Of a stretch of 64,000 nt of DNA, positions 37,293 to 47,692 are shown one piece after another (within the stretch, counting starts at the first letter, position 1; every line of letters begins with the position of its first letter). The notes beneath the pieces were generated by a model, which was not told the origin of the DNA, made no database searches, and saw only the letters and a list, made by a program, of their open reading frames with translations. The translations under genes were made by a program, and so were the position numbers. This DNA comes from Limosilactobacillus coleohominis 101-4-CHN (GTDB lineage Bacteria; Bacillota; Bacilli; Lactobacillales; Lactobacillaceae), in assembly GCF_000161935.1 (NCBI RefSeq), contig NZ_GG698802.1, positions 537,722 to 601,721 on the forward strand, read 5' to 3'.

Positions 37293-38153
37293 ATGCAAAA
37301 ATTAGATAGTTCAATTTTAAAGACTGTTATTACGCCCCGTCCTCAGGAAAGTTTTAAGGGGACCTTTGGTAAAATTCTCTTAGTTGGTGGCAATCACCAA
37401 TTCGGCGGTGCCATTATCATGGCCAGTACCGCCAGTGTCTACAGCGGTACCGGCCTGGTCACGGTTGCAACAGATCCCATTAATTCCAGTGCCATTCATT
37501 CACAGTTACCAGAGGCAATGGTAATTGATTTTAATGACACCAAAGCAGTTGCTCAGCTGACAGAAAAAGTGGATACCATCGTAATTGGCCCAGGGCTCGG
37601 TGAAGAAGTGGAAAGTAAAGCAATTCTGGAGAATGTTTTTCAGCATACCAATGAACATCAAGTGGTTGTGATTGACGGTTCAGCCATTACCTTAATGGCA
37701 CGAGATCACATTGCTCAACCGAAGGGTCACATTATCTATACTCCTCACCAAATGGAGTGGCAACGATTATCTGGGATTAAAATTGCTGATCAAACTGAAA
37801 CCGTCAATAGAAAAGTCCGGGATGAGTTAAATGCCACCGTGATTCTGAAAAAACACCATACCGAAATTTATACTGACACCAAAGTCTACCAGCTTCCCAT
37901 TGGTTCTGCAGCCCAAGCGGTTGGTGGGATGGGTGACACCTTAGCCGGAATGGTGGGTGGCTTTACAGCTCAATTCAGAAAAAATATTACCAATGCTGCC
38001 TTAGCTGCAACGTATGCGCATAGTGCCATTGCCGATGAAATTGCCGAACAGCAATACGTTGTCTTACCACACCAGATTAGTCATGCCTTGCCTGGTTTTA
38101 TGAAGAAAATTTCTTTAATGGGCCAAAATCATACCATTGGCTTTCATAATTAA
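37293..38153 (+). CDS. nnrD: ADP-dependent NAD(P)H-hydrate dehydratase
   Basis: 286 residues from the ATG at 37293; a GTG at 37281 is in frame but lies in the AGGAAGTG ribosome site. Ribokinase-like carbohydrate kinase fold: GTFGKILLVGGNHQFGGA near 23-40 and the catalytic GGMGDTLAGMVGGF near 209-222. It repairs hydrated NAD(P)H. The epimerase partner domain (NnrE) is absent from this protein, as usual in lactobacilli. First gene of a plus-strand trio. Confidence 0.93.
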   Translation: MQKLDSSILKTVITPRPQESFKGTFGKILLVGGNHQFGGAIIMASTASVYSGTGLVTVATDPINSSAIHSQLPEAMVIDFNDTKAVAQLTEKVDTIVIGPGLGEEVESKAILENVFQHTNEHQVVVIDGSAITLMARDHIAQPKGHIIYTPHQMEWQRLSGIKIADQTETVNRKVRDELNATVILKKHHTEIYTDTKVYQLPIGSAAQAVGGMGDTLAGMVGGFTAQFRKNITNAALAATYAHSAIADEIAEQQYVVLPHQISHALPGFMKKISLMGQNHTIGFHN

Positions 38154-38163
38154 GGAGTAATCA

Positions 38164-38973
38164 ATGAACACTACATCTCATCAAATTATCGCTTTTGACA
38201 TGGATGGTACATTTCTAACAGATGACAAAAAGTTTAACCGTCCCCTCTTTGAACAAGTCCTACAAACATTCAAAAGACAGGGACGGCGTCTTGTCGTTGC
38301 ATCTGGCGATCCGCTAGAATGTTTACAACGTTATTTTCCAAATGAACAGGACCAACTGACCATCATCGCAGAAAACGGGGCCCAAATTGTGGAAAATGGT
38401 CAAGAAATTCTTACCAAAACCCTCGATCCACACCTTGCGCACAAGGTTATTAATTACCTTGTTCATACTATGCACATTGAACCTGTGATTTCTGGACACC
38501 GCCAAGGATACTTCCCGAAGGATGCTTCCCCAGCTACCATCAATCATCTTGCTTTTTACTACCCGACTCACCAACTAGTGGATAATTTTGATCAACTTCC
38601 TGACGATCAATTCTTTCAAATTTCCTTTCTAGTGCGTGACGATCAAATTGAAAATGCTGTTCAAAAACTCACTGCACAATTTGGAAATCAGCTAGTGGTG
38701 ACCCCAAGCGGAAATGGATCCATGGATTTAACGAATCCGGGGATTAATAAGGGATGGGCGCTAACGCAACTTCTCAACCGTTGGGGACAATCTCGAAAAG
38801 ACTTAGTTGCCTTTGGTGATGGTGGCAATGATGTCACAATGCTTCAACTTGCGGAACTCAGCTATGCCATGCCAAATGGTGGTGAGACCGTCCACGCTGT
38901 TGCTACTAAAGAAGCGGTTGCCGATAACAACCACGACGGTGTTTTAAAAACAATCCAAACTCAATTACTTTAG
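38164..38973 (+). CDS. Cof-type HAD-IIB phosphatase
   Basis: 269 residues. HAD nucleophile motif AFDMDGTFLTDDKKF near 11-25, motif IV FGDGGNDVTMLQ near 218-229, and a type IIB cap domain between. Such enzymes dephosphorylate sugar phosphates or FMN precursors; the substrate cannot be told from sequence. It is ten bases after nnrD and shares its operon. Confidence 0.92.
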   Translation: MNTTSHQIIAFDMDGTFLTDDKKFNRPLFEQVLQTFKRQGRRLVVASGDPLECLQRYFPNEQDQLTIIAENGAQIVENGQEILTKTLDPHLAHKVINYLVHTMHIEPVISGHRQGYFPKDASPATINHLAFYYPTHQLVDNFDQLPDDQFFQISFLVRDDQIENAVQKLTAQFGNQLVVTPSGNGSMDLTNPGINKGWALTQLLNRWGQSRKDLVAFGDGGNDVTMLQLAELSYAMPNGGETVHAVATKEAVADNNHDGVLKTIQTQLL

Positions 38974-39000
38974 TTCAGCTTGGTAGGAGGAATCTGTCTA

Positions 39001-39945
39001 GTGCATTATGAAATAATTACGAATCCAGTTTCCGGAAGTGGCAAGGGACGACAAGTCAGTCGCAAGGTTCAACAAGCTTTGCACCAAAAAAGGCTCTCCT
39101 TTCGCATTAATGTTAGTCATCATGCCGGACAGCCGCGGCAACTAGCTCAACAATTTGCTCGCCAGTCACTAACGGATACCTGCCTAATCGTGATTGGTGG
39201 CGATGGTACCCTCCACGAAGTCGTTGATGGATTACTAAATACTCAGCAAAAATCGCCGCTTCCCGTTGCCTACATCCCCGCAGGTACGGGAAATGATTTT
39301 GCACGTGGTTATGGGATTGCTCGCAAACCGTTAATTGCCCTGCAGCAAATATTAGATGCCCACCACCTTCATTGGATTAATGTCGGTCACTTTGTAAACT
39401 CACATCATCAATCTGGCATCTTCTTGAATAACTTTGGCACCGGATTTGACGCGGCAATCGTTCATCGGACCAATACATCGCGAGTCAAAAAGTTTCTCAA
39501 TCAGCACCATTTAGGAACATTGTCCTATGTTGCTAAAGCAATTGGGGTCCTCATCCATCAGCCATCCTTTACCGTCAAAGTGACTACTCATGATCAAACA
39601 GAAACATTCCAGCAAGCTTATTTAGTGGTCACTAGTAATCACCCTTTCATCGGTGGAGGGATTCAGGTTGCACCAGATGAGTCAATTGATCGCTCGGAAC
39701 TAGAATTAGTAGTTCTCGAAAAGAAACACTTCATAACCTTGCTGGGTTCGATAATCATGTTTGCGGCTGGCAAAGTAACGAAATCTCGCCACGCTCGCGT
39801 CTTTCGTGGATCCCAGTTGCAATATTCCGTTAGTCCAGCTCAACATGGTCAAATTGATGGTGAAGAATTAGGTTGTCACCAGTTTAATTTAACGATGACC
39901 TGTGAAAAATACCCGTTTTTAGAACAATCTATCCGTACAAAATAA
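39001..39945 (+). CDS. diacylglycerol kinase-like lipid kinase, GTG start
   Basis: 314 residues from the GTG at 39001, ten bases after AGGAGG (38985-38990); the open frame upstream is not preceded by a ribosome site. DAGK catalytic domain motifs: NPVSGSGKG near 8-16, GGDGTLHEVVDG near 65-76 and PAGTGNDFARGY near 96-107. It probably phosphorylates diacylglycerol or a related lipid (DgkB/YegS/BmrU family). Third gene of nnrD-HAD-dgk, whose terminator overlaps its stop codon. Confidence 0.9.
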   Translation: MHYEIITNPVSGSGKGRQVSRKVQQALHQKRLSFRINVSHHAGQPRQLAQQFARQSLTDTCLIVIGGDGTLHEVVDGLLNTQQKSPLPVAYIPAGTGNDFARGYGIARKPLIALQQILDAHHLHWINVGHFVNSHHQSGIFLNNFGTGFDAAIVHRTNTSRVKKFLNQHHLGTLSYVAKAIGVLIHQPSFTVKVTTHDQTETFQQAYLVVTSNHPFIGGGIQVAPDESIDRSELELVVLEKKHFITLLGSIIMFAAGKVTKSRHARVFRGSQLQYSVSPAQHGQIDGEELGCHQFNLTMTCEKYPFLEQSIRTK

Positions 39946-39979
39946 GCTCCAGTCGCGACATTCATCGCAACCGGAGCTT
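39944..39979. terminator. terminator between dgk-like gene and flippase gene
   Basis: AAGCTCC/GGAGCTT with an inner GCGA/TCGC arm, then ATTTATTT; convergent genes. Confidence 0.8.
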
Positions 39980-39994
39980 ATTTATTTATGTTCA

Positions 39995-41647
39995 CTATTT
40001 AATGTGCAATCGGGTTCGTAAAGCGGCCATTCTGGCGCCAAGCAAATTATCCGCTAACCGATACCGTAGGGCTAAGTAAATAAAGACAGCCATCCCAACC
40101 AAAACACCAGGAATTAGTGAGAAGAACGCAGTATACCGTCCATATGGACTTACCACCAAGTTAATTAACGACATCACGGCCTTAACTGCCACAAACATAA
40201 TCAGGGAGAACCCAAGAATTTGGTTCGTGGACTTGGCCATGTCGTTAAAGTGTAAGCCGAATTCCATGTTAAACGAATGTAAGATGAGGTAATTAATCAC
40301 CATCATTGCAAGTCCAGTAGCCAAAAGTGGTCCTAAACCACGAACTAACATCATACATGGTAACTGCAGGATAAATTTAACAATGACCCCGATTCCCAGG
40401 TAACTCATCATCCGTTTGTTTTCTGAAATTCCTTGCATCATGGCTGCAGCTACTGAGTACATTCCTAATGGAATGGACATAAAAGCCGCAAATTCAAGAA
40501 CTGTCACCCCAGCCGCATCATAACGGTAAAAGACGGTGTAGATCTGTTGAGCAACTGCCGCCATGCCCATCGAAGCTGGGATCATGACAAAATAAAATAA
40601 CGTTAAAGCATTTTCAATCTGTTTACGAATACTCTCCGTATCATTTTGGGCCCGTGCTTCCGATAATAGTGGAATCGCTGTAGCCGCCATGCCCGAAGCA
40701 AACGAAATAATGATCATGTATAACTTATTCGCATTAAATGAGAATAATGCGTAAACTGCATTAATTTGATAAGTAGTGTAGTGTCCAAGCATCCGCATTA
40801 ACGGCGGAAAAGTATATTGGTCAATCAATTGGAAGATGATGATCCCAGATTCAATCACAATAAATGGAATTGCTTGGTAAATAATTTTAAAAATCAATTC
40901 CAAGGTTGAAACATGAGGATTACGTTCACCATTTCGAACCAGCTCATTCATTTCCCGCAAGTGTTTAAAGTAGGCTAATGCTAAAATTGCAATGGCGCCC
41001 AATGCCCCAATAAAGGCCGCAAACGTCGACTGGGTAACCGCAACCACCCAACTACCCCGTTGAATTTTCATTACCAAAAACGTCGCTGCGAGGATATAAG
41101 CGACCCGAAAGACTTGCTCAATAAATTGCGACATTGCCGAAGGAGCCATCCAATTATAACCTTGTAGAAAGCCCCGCGTGATACTCATTGGTGGGATGAC
41201 GAGCACGGCCCAGGCCAACGACTGAATGACTGGGACCACGTTCGGGTCACCAGCCGCTAAAATACCCGCTGCCAAGAACATCACAATGGAGCAGATTACC
41301 CCCATGGCAATTGACACGTACATTCCTGAATGATAAAGACGGCGGCTCACTCCATACTGATCTAATCCATTATAATGTGCGACTAATTTTGAAATTGCGG
41401 AAGGAATTCCGGCCGTGGCAACGGTTAAAAACATACTATAGATGTTATACCCTTTCGCAAAAAGTGCGTTAGCCTGAGTACTATAAGCACCCATCCATGT
41501 TACCCAAGGAATCACGTACAAGGCACCTAACAAGCGGGAAGTAATACTACCAGCTGTCATCCACGCTGAACCCGTGACCATTTTAGCTTGGGCGTCCTGG
41601 GACTTCGTTGCAGCTTGATGATCAGTTGCACTTTCTCCTGATCTCAT
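39995..41647 (-). CDS. MurJ/SpoVB-like polysaccharide flippase
   Basis: 550 residues from the ATG at 41645-41647 after AAAGGTG. About 14 hydrophobic segments of the MVF/MATE-like fold after a polar N-terminal tail of 30 residues. Charged residues typical of lipid II flippases are visible in the SAWMTAGSITSRLLGALYVIPW start. It may flip lipid II or a teichoic/polysaccharide precursor. Single gene; its 3' neighbour is convergent. Confidence 0.88.
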   Translation of the reverse strand: MRSGESATDHQAATKSQDAQAKMVTGSAWMTAGSITSRLLGALYVIPWVTWMGAYSTQANALFAKGYNIYSMFLTVATAGIPSAISKLVAHYNGLDQYGVSRRLYHSGMYVSIAMGVICSIVMFLAAGILAAGDPNVVPVIQSLAWAVLVIPPMSITRGFLQGYNWMAPSAMSQFIEQVFRVAYILAATFLVMKIQRGSWVVAVTQSTFAAFIGALGAIAILALAYFKHLREMNELVRNGERNPHVSTLELIFKIIYQAIPFIVIESGIIIFQLIDQYTFPPLMRMLGHYTTYQINAVYALFSFNANKLYMIIISFASGMAATAIPLLSEARAQNDTESIRKQIENALTLFYFVMIPASMGMAAVAQQIYTVFYRYDAAGVTVLEFAAFMSIPLGMYSVAAAMMQGISENKRMMSYLGIGVIVKFILQLPCMMLVRGLGPLLATGLAMMVINYLILHSFNMEFGLHFNDMAKSTNQILGFSLIMFVAVKAVMSLINLVVSPYGRYTAFFSLIPGVLVGMAVFIYLALRYRLADNLLGARMAALRTRLHIK

Positions 41648-41733
41648 ATTTTCACCTTTTTCATTATATTTTTTAAACAATCTTTATCATTCTAGCTTGA
41701 TTTAAAACGTTAAGCAATCAAATTGGCCAATTC

Positions 41734-42009
41734 TTAATATTCATCTAGGTCTGTTGTAATTGCTTGAACACTGACTTTATCCGTCTGAAATTTTTCAATG
41801 ACTTTTTCTAAATCCGTTGGCTTTGGTACTTCCTCATGATGACTTTCCAAATCAATCACCGTCAGCGCTAAACCAATTTCCGCCCGCATTAAAGCATTCC
41901 ACTTATTATCGTCCAAGACATCCGCAGCCGGTAAATCCGGAAAATGCACTTTCGTTTTTCCTGCTTCTTCACTAATCACTGCTGGGTATGAAACAATATG
42001 ATAATCCAT
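41734..42009 (-). CDS. HicB-like protein without a HicA partner
   Basis: 91 residues from the ATG at 42007-42009 behind GGAGGATCGA; the longer frame enters the leuS terminator. The first 50 residues have the HicB-like partial RNase H fold (YHIVSYPAVISEEAGKTKVHFPDLPAADV), the rest a helical tail. No helix-turn-helix tail and no HicA gene is seen on either side, so it is unlikely to be a working toxin-antitoxin unit. It follows leuS on the same strand. Confidence 0.75.
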   Translation of the reverse strand: MDYHIVSYPAVISEEAGKTKVHFPDLPAADVLDDNKWNALMRAEIGLALTVIDLESHHEEVPKPTDLEKVIEKFQTDKVSVQAITTDLDEY

Positions 42010-42032
42010 TCGATCCTCCATTCTGCGCAATG

Positions 42033-42070
42033 AAAAAGGCTCCTGAAACCTCTGTCTCAAAAGCCCTTTT
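42033..42070 (-). terminator. terminator of leuS
   Basis: AAAAGGGCT ... AGCCTTTTT with inner pairing GAGAC/GTTTC on the minus strand; overlaps the gap before the HicB-like gene. Confidence 0.75.
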
Positions 42071-42078
42071 GTCACTCA

Positions 42079-44499
42079 CTACTTAGCAACAATGTTAACA
42101 ATCTTATTCGGTACGACGATGACTTTCTTAATGTCCTTGCCTTCCACGAACTTTTGTACATTGTCATCCGCTAAGGCTGCCTTTTCAGCACTGTCCTTAT
42201 CGGTATCCTTGGCTAATTTCAATTTAGCCCGCACCTTACCGTTAACTTGCACAATCATTTCAACTTCATCTTCAACAATCTTGCTTGGATCATAAGTTGG
42301 CCATGATTGGTAAGTGATTGTATCACTTTCGTTGAATTGACTCCACAATTCTTCTGCCATGTGTGGCATGATTGGCGCAATCATCTTGATGAACCCTTTA
42401 ATATATTCAACTGGCAGGTCGTCAACTTTGTAGGCTTCATTGACGAAGACCATTAATTGTGAAATTGCCGTATTAAAGTGCATCCGTTCATAATCTTCGG
42501 TAACTTTCTTAACGGTTTGGTTGTAAACTTTATCCAGTTTACCATCGTTAATTGTTGAAATCCGGTCACGTAAGTGATTATTATCATCCATAATTAATCG
42601 CCAAACCCGGTGAACCCATTTATTAGCCCCATGCAGGCCCTTTGGATCCCAAGGAACGGATTCCGTTAACGGTCCCATGAACATTTCATAGAGCCGTAAA
42701 GTGTCCGCCCCATACTGATCAACAATTTCATCAGGATTGACAACGTTGCCTTTGGATTTAGACATCTTTTCGTGATTACTACCAAGAATCATTCCTTGGT
42801 TAACCAGTTTCATGAACGGTTCCGGCGTTGGGACAACTCCCAAATCATATAGGAACTTATGCCAGAAACGTGCATATAGGAGGTGGAGAACTGCGTGTTC
42901 TGCACCACCAACGTACAAGTCAACGGGTGACCAGTAATCTAAGGCTTCTTTTGAAGCTAATGCTTGATCATTGTGCGGGTCAGTATAACGAAGCCAGTAC
43001 CAGGATGAGCCAGCCCATTGTGGCATTGTATTAGTTTCCCGTAGACCGTGGCGCCCATTTTCATCATAAACATTAACCCAATCTTTAATTTTGGCTAATG
43101 GTGATTCACCGGTCCCTGAAGGCTCAATGTTGTCGGTATCTGGCAATTCTAATGGGAGTTCATCTTCTGGTACCAAGGATGTTGTTCCATCGTCCCAATG
43201 GATAACTGGAATTGGTTCACCCCAGTAACGTTGCCGACTAAAGATCCAATCACGCAGTTTATAGTTAACCTTCTTTTGTCCAGCATGATGTTCAGTCAGC
43301 CAATCAACCATCTTTTGCTTGGCGTCATCAATATTTAATCCGTCCAAGAAGCCTGAATTAATATGCTTGCCGTCACCAGTATAGGCAGCTTTCTCTAGAT
43401 CGCCGCCTTCAATGACCTGCTTAATTGGCAAATTAAATTTATGTGCAAACTCATAGTCACGATCATCATGAGCAGGAACTGCCATCACTGCACCAGTACC
43501 ATATGATGCCAAAACATAATCGGAAATCCAAATTGGCAGTTTGTCACCATTGACCGGATTGATTGCATATGCACCCGTGAAGACCCCTGTTTTTTCTTTA
43601 CTTAGGTCTGTTCGTTCAAGATCTGAACGCCGGGACGCTTCCTCTTGGTATTCTTTAACCGCCGTCTTTGGATCAGCAGTGGTGATTTGGTTGACCAATT
43701 CATGCTCAGGGGCAAGTACCACATAAGAAGCCCCAAATAACGTGTCGCAACGGGTCGTAAATACTTCAATCTTTTGATCAGCATGATCAGCAACTTCAAA
43801 GTCAACAGCAGCCCCTTCAGAACGGCCAATCCAGTTCCGCTGCATTTCCTTCACACTTTCTGGCCAATCAACGAGGTCTAGATCGTCGATCAAACGGTCA
43901 GCGTAAGCGGTGATTTTCAAAACCCATTGCTTCATTGGCTTCCGATAAACTGGGTAGCCGCCCCGTTTAGTCTTGCCGTCTTCAACTTCTTCATTGGCAA
44001 CCACTGTGCCGCCCATAAAATCAGGCGCCCAGTTAACCATGATTTCGTCTTCGTAAGCCAACCCCTTTTTATACAACTGTTCAAAAATCCATTGGGTCCA
44101 CTTATAATACTTTGGATCCGTGGTGTTAACTTCACGATCCCAGTCATAAGAAAAACCAAGTGACTGAATCTGATCACGGAAGTGGTCAATGTTCTTGTTG
44201 GTAAAGCCCTTTGGATTATGACCAGTCTTTAGCGCGTATTGTTCTGCCGGTAAACCGAAAGCATCAAACCCCATTGGGTGTAAAACATTAAAGCCTTGCA
44301 TCCGCTTCATCCGGGCCATCACGTCAGTGGCTGTGTACCCCTCAGGGTGACCAACGTGCAGACCTTGCCCAGATGGGTACGGGAACATATCCAGTGCATA
44401 ATATTTCTTTTTGCTGTTATCCAGTGTGGATTTAAACGTTTCATGTTGTTTCCAATAACGTTGCCATTTCTTTTCAATGGCGGAATGATCATATCCCAT
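42079..44499 (-). CDS. leuS: leucyl-tRNA synthetase
   Basis: 806 residues, full length. Class I signature as [12 protein letters not shown] near 47-58 (HIGH position), a CP1 editing domain (about 220-400; [15 protein letters not shown] near 333-347) and KMSKSKGNV near 580-588. It charges tRNA-Leu. The stop is followed by a terminator; expression is set by the T-box leader upstream. Confidence 0.99.
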   Translation of the reverse strand: MGYDHSAIEKKWQRYWKQHETFKSTLDNSKKKYYALDMFPYPSGQGLHVGHPEGYTATDVMARMKRMQGFNVLHPMGFDAFGLPAEQYALKTGHNPKGFTNKNIDHFRDQIQSLGFSYDWDREVNTTDPKYYKWTQWIFEQLYKKGLAYEDEIMVNWAPDFMGGTVVANEEVEDGKTKRGGYPVYRKPMKQWVLKITAYADRLIDDLDLVDWPESVKEMQRNWIGRSEGAAVDFEVADHADQKIEVFTTRCDTLFGASYVVLAPEHELVNQITTADPKTAVKEYQEEASRRSDLERTDLSKEKTGVFTGAYAINPVNGDKLPIWISDYVLASYGTGAVMAVPAHDDRDYEFAHKFNLPIKQVIEGGDLEKAAYTGDGKHINSGFLDGLNIDDAKQKMVDWLTEHHAGQKKVNYKLRDWIFSRQRYWGEPIPVIHWDDGTTSLVPEDELPLELPDTDNIEPSGTGESPLAKIKDWVNVYDENGRHGLRETNTMPQWAGSSWYWLRYTDPHNDQALASKEALDYWSPVDLYVGGAEHAVLHLLYARFWHKFLYDLGVVPTPEPFMKLVNQGMILGSNHEKMSKSKGNVVNPDEIVDQYGADTLRLYEMFMGPLTESVPWDPKGLHGANKWVHRVWRLIMDDNNHLRDRISTINDGKLDKVYNQTVKKVTEDYERMHFNTAISQLMVFVNEAYKVDDLPVEYIKGFIKMIAPIMPHMAEELWSQFNESDTITYQSWPTYDPSKIVEDEVEMIVQVNGKVRAKLKLAKDTDKDSAEKAALADDNVQKFVEGKDIKKVIVVPNKIVNIVAK

Positions 44500-44509
44500 A
44501 ATCTCATAC

Positions 44510-44785
44510 TCCTTTATCTAGCCAGTTTGCTAATCACAAAAAAATCCCGTAGATACTTCTCAGTATCTACAGGACGAACTTTTCCGCGGTACCACCCGTA
44601 TTCTACAATTAATGTAGCGCTTCAGTTCCTTAACGCGGAAAACGTCGCTGCCTACTTAATTTCAGCATTGAGCATTCATGCGGTGAGTTCATTACGATTA
44701 ATTCCACATTTACAGCCCCATGTGGTCTCTGAATAATTAATAGTAACTACTAATCCGCTTGCGATTAGATATTGATATTGATGGT
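44510..44785 (-). promoter_or_regulatory. T-box leader and promoter of leuS
   Basis: Minus strand: promoter TTGCTA, 17 bases, TACCAT with TG before the -10 (about 44782-44810). The leader shows stem I with AGAGACC and an AGTA loop; the specifier loop reads GAACTCA, giving CTC (44685-44687), a leucine codon. Then the core ACGGGTGGTACCGCGG (about 44584-44600) and terminator GTAGATACT/AGTATCTAC plus seven T (44538-44576). Confidence 0.94.
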
Positions 44786-44864
44786 AGCAAATTCCATTCG
44801 ATTTAGCAAGGCACTTAGGCAAATACTTTGTTAGAATATTCATTGTTTAGAAAGCGAGGGCCCT

Positions 44865-45479
44865 ATGAAAAAAATAAAAATTTTGTTTAGTATCTGTGGA
44901 ATCATTTTTATTGGCTTACTTCTCATGATGCTCTTTAATCCCGCACCAGTTCAAGGTATTGATGATACGCTTCGTCAAGTCGTCAATGCGCATCGGTCAG
45001 TTGCCTGGAATATCTTTTTTGTGAACTTCACCCAATTGTTTAATTCCAAGGAGACCATTACCTGGATTGTTATTACCACCATTCTTAGTGGGATCATGGT
45101 CAATCGGCGTTTTGTTTGGCAAGTTCTCCTCACCATTGGTTCGGGTGTGCTGCTCAATCGAGTTATCAAACTGCTGATCCAACGACCGCGTCCCACAACG
45201 AATCTTTTAATGCATTACAGCAGTTACAGTTTTCCCAGCGGTCATTCTAGTGCGGCCGCATTAGTACTAGGCTGTTTAATTCTCCTGACTTGGCGAGTAG
45301 TCCGACGGAATTGGATAAAAGTTACAATTACCACCATCTTAGTAATGTTAGTTCTTGCAATCGGTTTTTCTCGTGTCTATGTTGGGGCTCATTATCCCAG
45401 TGACGTGCTCGCTGGCTGGTGTTTAGGAACGAGTGTGGTAACCGGTTTTCAGTTATTGTTTAATCATTTCAAGGTTTAA
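44865..45479 (+). CDS. PAP2-family phosphatase
   Basis: 204 residues with about six hydrophobic segments. The three phosphatase signature motifs are present: KxxxxxxRP as KLLIQRPRP near 104-112, PSGH near 128-131 (SFPSGHSSAA) and SRxxxxxHxxxD as SRVYVGAHYPSDV near 172-184. Such membrane enzymes recycle undecaprenyl pyrophosphate or remove phosphate from lipids. Single gene with terminator shared with metK. Confidence 0.92.
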   Translation: MKKIKILFSICGIIFIGLLLMMLFNPAPVQGIDDTLRQVVNAHRSVAWNIFFVNFTQLFNSKETITWIVITTILSGIMVNRRFVWQVLLTIGSGVLLNRVIKLLIQRPRPTTNLLMHYSSYSFPSGHSSAAALVLGCLILLTWRVVRRNWIKVTITTILVMLVLAIGFSRVYVGAHYPSDVLAGWCLGTSVVTGFQLLFNHFKV

Positions 45480-45483
45480 AAGT

Positions 45484-45524
45484 AAAAGATCCAGCAGGGG
45501 CAAAAACCATCTGCTGGATCTTTT
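45484..45524. terminator. bidirectional terminator between PAP2 gene and metK
   Basis: AAAAGATCCAGCAG/CTGCTGGATCTTTT stem with a 13-base loop. Confidence 0.93.
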
Positions 45525-45527
45525 ATC

Positions 45528-46715
45528 CTAACCTAAAATCTGCTTTAATTCATCAACCTTATCAAGGTGTTCCCATGGCAAATCAACATCGGTTCGGCCA
45601 AAGTGACCATAAGCCGCAGTTTGCTTATAAATTGGCCGCTTTAAGTCCAGCATCTTGATAATTCCAGCTGGCCGAAGATCAAAGACCTTCCGGACAGCAG
45701 CAATCAATTCTTCTGCAGACTTAGTACCGGTGCCAAAAGTATCAATGGCAATGGAAACTGGTTTAGCAACCCCAATTGCATAGGCTACTTGAATTTCTGC
45801 TTTCTTCGCGTAACCAGCCGCAACTAAGTTTTTCGCAATGTAACGGGCTGCATAGGAAGCTGATCGGTCAACCTTCGTAGCGTCCTTACCAGAGAAAGCC
45901 CCACCACCATGGTGAGCTGCCCCACCATACGTGTCAACAATAATCTTCCGGCCAGTTAAACCAGCATCCCCTTGAGGACCACCAATTACAAAGCGCCCAG
46001 TCGGGTTAATAAAGTACTTAGTCTGGTCATCCAACAAGTTTGCTGGAATGACGGCTTTAATAACTTGTTCCTTAACGTCTTGGCGAATTTGGTCTAATGA
46101 AACATCAGAATCATGTTGAGTACTAAGCACAACCGTATCTACCCGCAATGGCTGATCGTTTTCATCATATTCAACCGTTACTTCGGCCTTAGCATCTGGC
46201 CGTAAGTATTCAATCGTACCTTCCTTACGCAGCTTTGCGATCCGTTGCATTAACTTGTGACTAAGCATTAACGTCAATGGCATATATTCTGGCGTCTCGT
46301 CAGTAGCATAACCAAACATTAAGCCTTGATCCCCCGCACCAATTTGTTCGAGCGGATCACCTTCGCCTTCACGAGTTTCCAGCGAGTCATCAACCCCCTG
46401 AGCAATATCCGGTGATTGTTCGTCAATTGCGGTAATCACGGCACAGTTGTCAGCATCAAAGCCGTATTGACCATCAGTATAGCCAATTTCCTTAATTGTG
46501 TGCCGGACCACTTTTTGAATATTGACGTAAGCTGATGTCGAAACTTCCCCAAATACTAGTACCAAACCAGTCGTAACTGAGGTTTCGACAGCGACCCGTG
46601 CATCTGGGTCTTGTTCAAGCATTGCGTCTAAAATTGCGTCACTAATTTGGTCAGCAATTTTATCTGGATGTCCTTCTGAAACGGATTCAGATGTAAATAA
46701 ATGGCGTTCTCCCAT
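45528..46715 (-). CDS. metK: S-adenosylmethionine synthetase
   Basis: 395 residues, full length, with [16 protein letters not shown] near 16-31, [15 protein letters not shown] near 121-135 and the P-loop-like [17 protein letters not shown] near 271-287. It makes SAM from methionine and ATP. The ATG lies ten bases after GGGGG, which belongs to the S-MK riboswitch described separately. Confidence 0.99.
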   Translation of the reverse strand: MGERHLFTSESVSEGHPDKIADQISDAILDAMLEQDPDARVAVETSVTTGLVLVFGEVSTSAYVNIQKVVRHTIKEIGYTDGQYGFDADNCAVITAIDEQSPDIAQGVDDSLETREGEGDPLEQIGAGDQGLMFGYATDETPEYMPLTLMLSHKLMQRIAKLRKEGTIEYLRPDAKAEVTVEYDENDQPLRVDTVVLSTQHDSDVSLDQIRQDVKEQVIKAVIPANLLDDQTKYFINPTGRFVIGGPQGDAGLTGRKIIVDTYGGAAHHGGGAFSGKDATKVDRSASYAARYIAKNLVAAGYAKKAEIQVAYAIGVAKPVSIAIDTFGTGTKSAEELIAAVRKVFDLRPAGIIKMLDLKRPIYKQTAAYGHFGRTDVDLPWEHLDKVDELKQILG

Positions 46716-46721
46716 TGTATT

Positions 46722-46796
46722 AATTCCCCCATAAACTTAAAAGTGTCTTTTGCGGTTACAAGGCAGCGAAGACGACCGTCTCCTCCCATCGGGAAT
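46722..46796 (-). promoter_or_regulatory. S-MK box (SAM-III) riboswitch of metK
   Basis: On the minus strand the leader reads TTCCCGATGGGAGG, a GACGGTCGTC hairpin, GCTGCCTTGTAACCGC, a spacer and GGGGGAATTAATAC before the ATG. The TTCCC/GGGGAA pairing covers the ribosome site, and GCCTTGTAACCG is the conserved SAM-binding part known from Enterococcus metK. SAM should shut off translation. A promoter TTGAAT-18-TAAGAT with TG lies upstream near 46820-46850. Confidence 0.92.
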
Positions 46797-46908
46797 TTGC
46801 TTCATAACGAGAACCATCTTAGCATATTTTCTGCTTCGCATTCAATCAAAAGATGGGAAACTCTGTTATACTTATTAACATTATGAACAAAAAGAAGGAC
46901 GGTTTAGC

Positions 46909-47634
46909 ATGTGGGGTTTAATTAAGCGACAATTTCACGAAATTAACTGGAAAGATTTGGTACCAACAACTTTTATTCTCCTAATCAGTTGGTCAGACGC
47001 CCCGTTTACCTATGCCATTGGGGTTCAGGGTTCGCACTTTACAACTAATATGGGAATGCTACTGATGTATGAAGTTTGTATCGGCCTAGTGGTGCCAATG
47101 TTGATTTATCATCGCTTTGGTTCCACCCTTTCGCTGATTCCACTCGCAGCAAGCGCGTGTTTTGCAATCATGGGTTTCAGTAAAAATTTAATTTTATTAT
47201 CCTTATTATTGTTACTACCACTCTTTTTACTGATTATTCAATTACCCTCCATGGACTTTCAAAACACGTTTGGCTTAATTACCTTCGGCTTATTGTTAAT
47301 GTTTACCGTTTCCGTTGCTTGTGCTTATGCCAGTCTGCACTTTATTTCATGGGAAATTATTAGTTACCTGCTACCGGTAATGGCCAGCACCTGGTTTTAT
47401 TTAGCACCATTCTTTTTGCAAAATGTTCGTCAGTATAAATTAAAAGTAACCATCCTCGCCCTAATCTTGTTAATCTTTATCCTAAGCCGGCCCCTTCATT
47501 TGACAATCTACCTTGCGATTGCCACCATTGTTGCCACTTGGTTTGTGATGATTGCCAAAGCACGGCAACAACAATCATTGATTCTTTATTGCCTAGCGCA
47601 AATGGTCGTTATCGTATTGGTTTATTGGTCATAG
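46909..47634 (+). CDS. uncharacterised polytopic membrane protein
   Basis: 241 residues with about seven or eight hydrophobic segments (starting at about 17, 45, 73, 96, 120, 145, 175, 200), short loops and a positive N-terminus. No motif recognised; the last segments (LYLAIATIVATWFVMIAKARQ) end in a short tail. Common as an unannotated single gene in lactobacilli. A shared terminator separates it from tag. Confidence 0.75.
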   Translation: MWGLIKRQFHEINWKDLVPTTFILLISWSDAPFTYAIGVQGSHFTTNMGMLLMYEVCIGLVVPMLIYHRFGSTLSLIPLAASACFAIMGFSKNLILLSLLLLLPLFLLIIQLPSMDFQNTFGLITFGLLLMFTVSVACAYASLHFISWEIISYLLPVMASTWFYLAPFFLQNVRQYKLKVTILALILLIFILSRPLHLTIYLAIATIVATWFVMIAKARQQQSLILYCLAQMVVIVLVYWS

Positions 47635-47641
47635 CAAAAAT

Positions 47642-47681
47642 AACACCCCCACGTTTGGTTTAGCTTAAACGTGGAGGTGTT
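47642..47681. terminator. terminator between membrane protein gene and tag
   Basis: AACACC ... CACGTTT/AAACGTG ... GGTGTT stem with TTATTTTAT beyond it. Confidence 0.85.
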
Positions 47682-47692
47682 ATTTTATCGTT

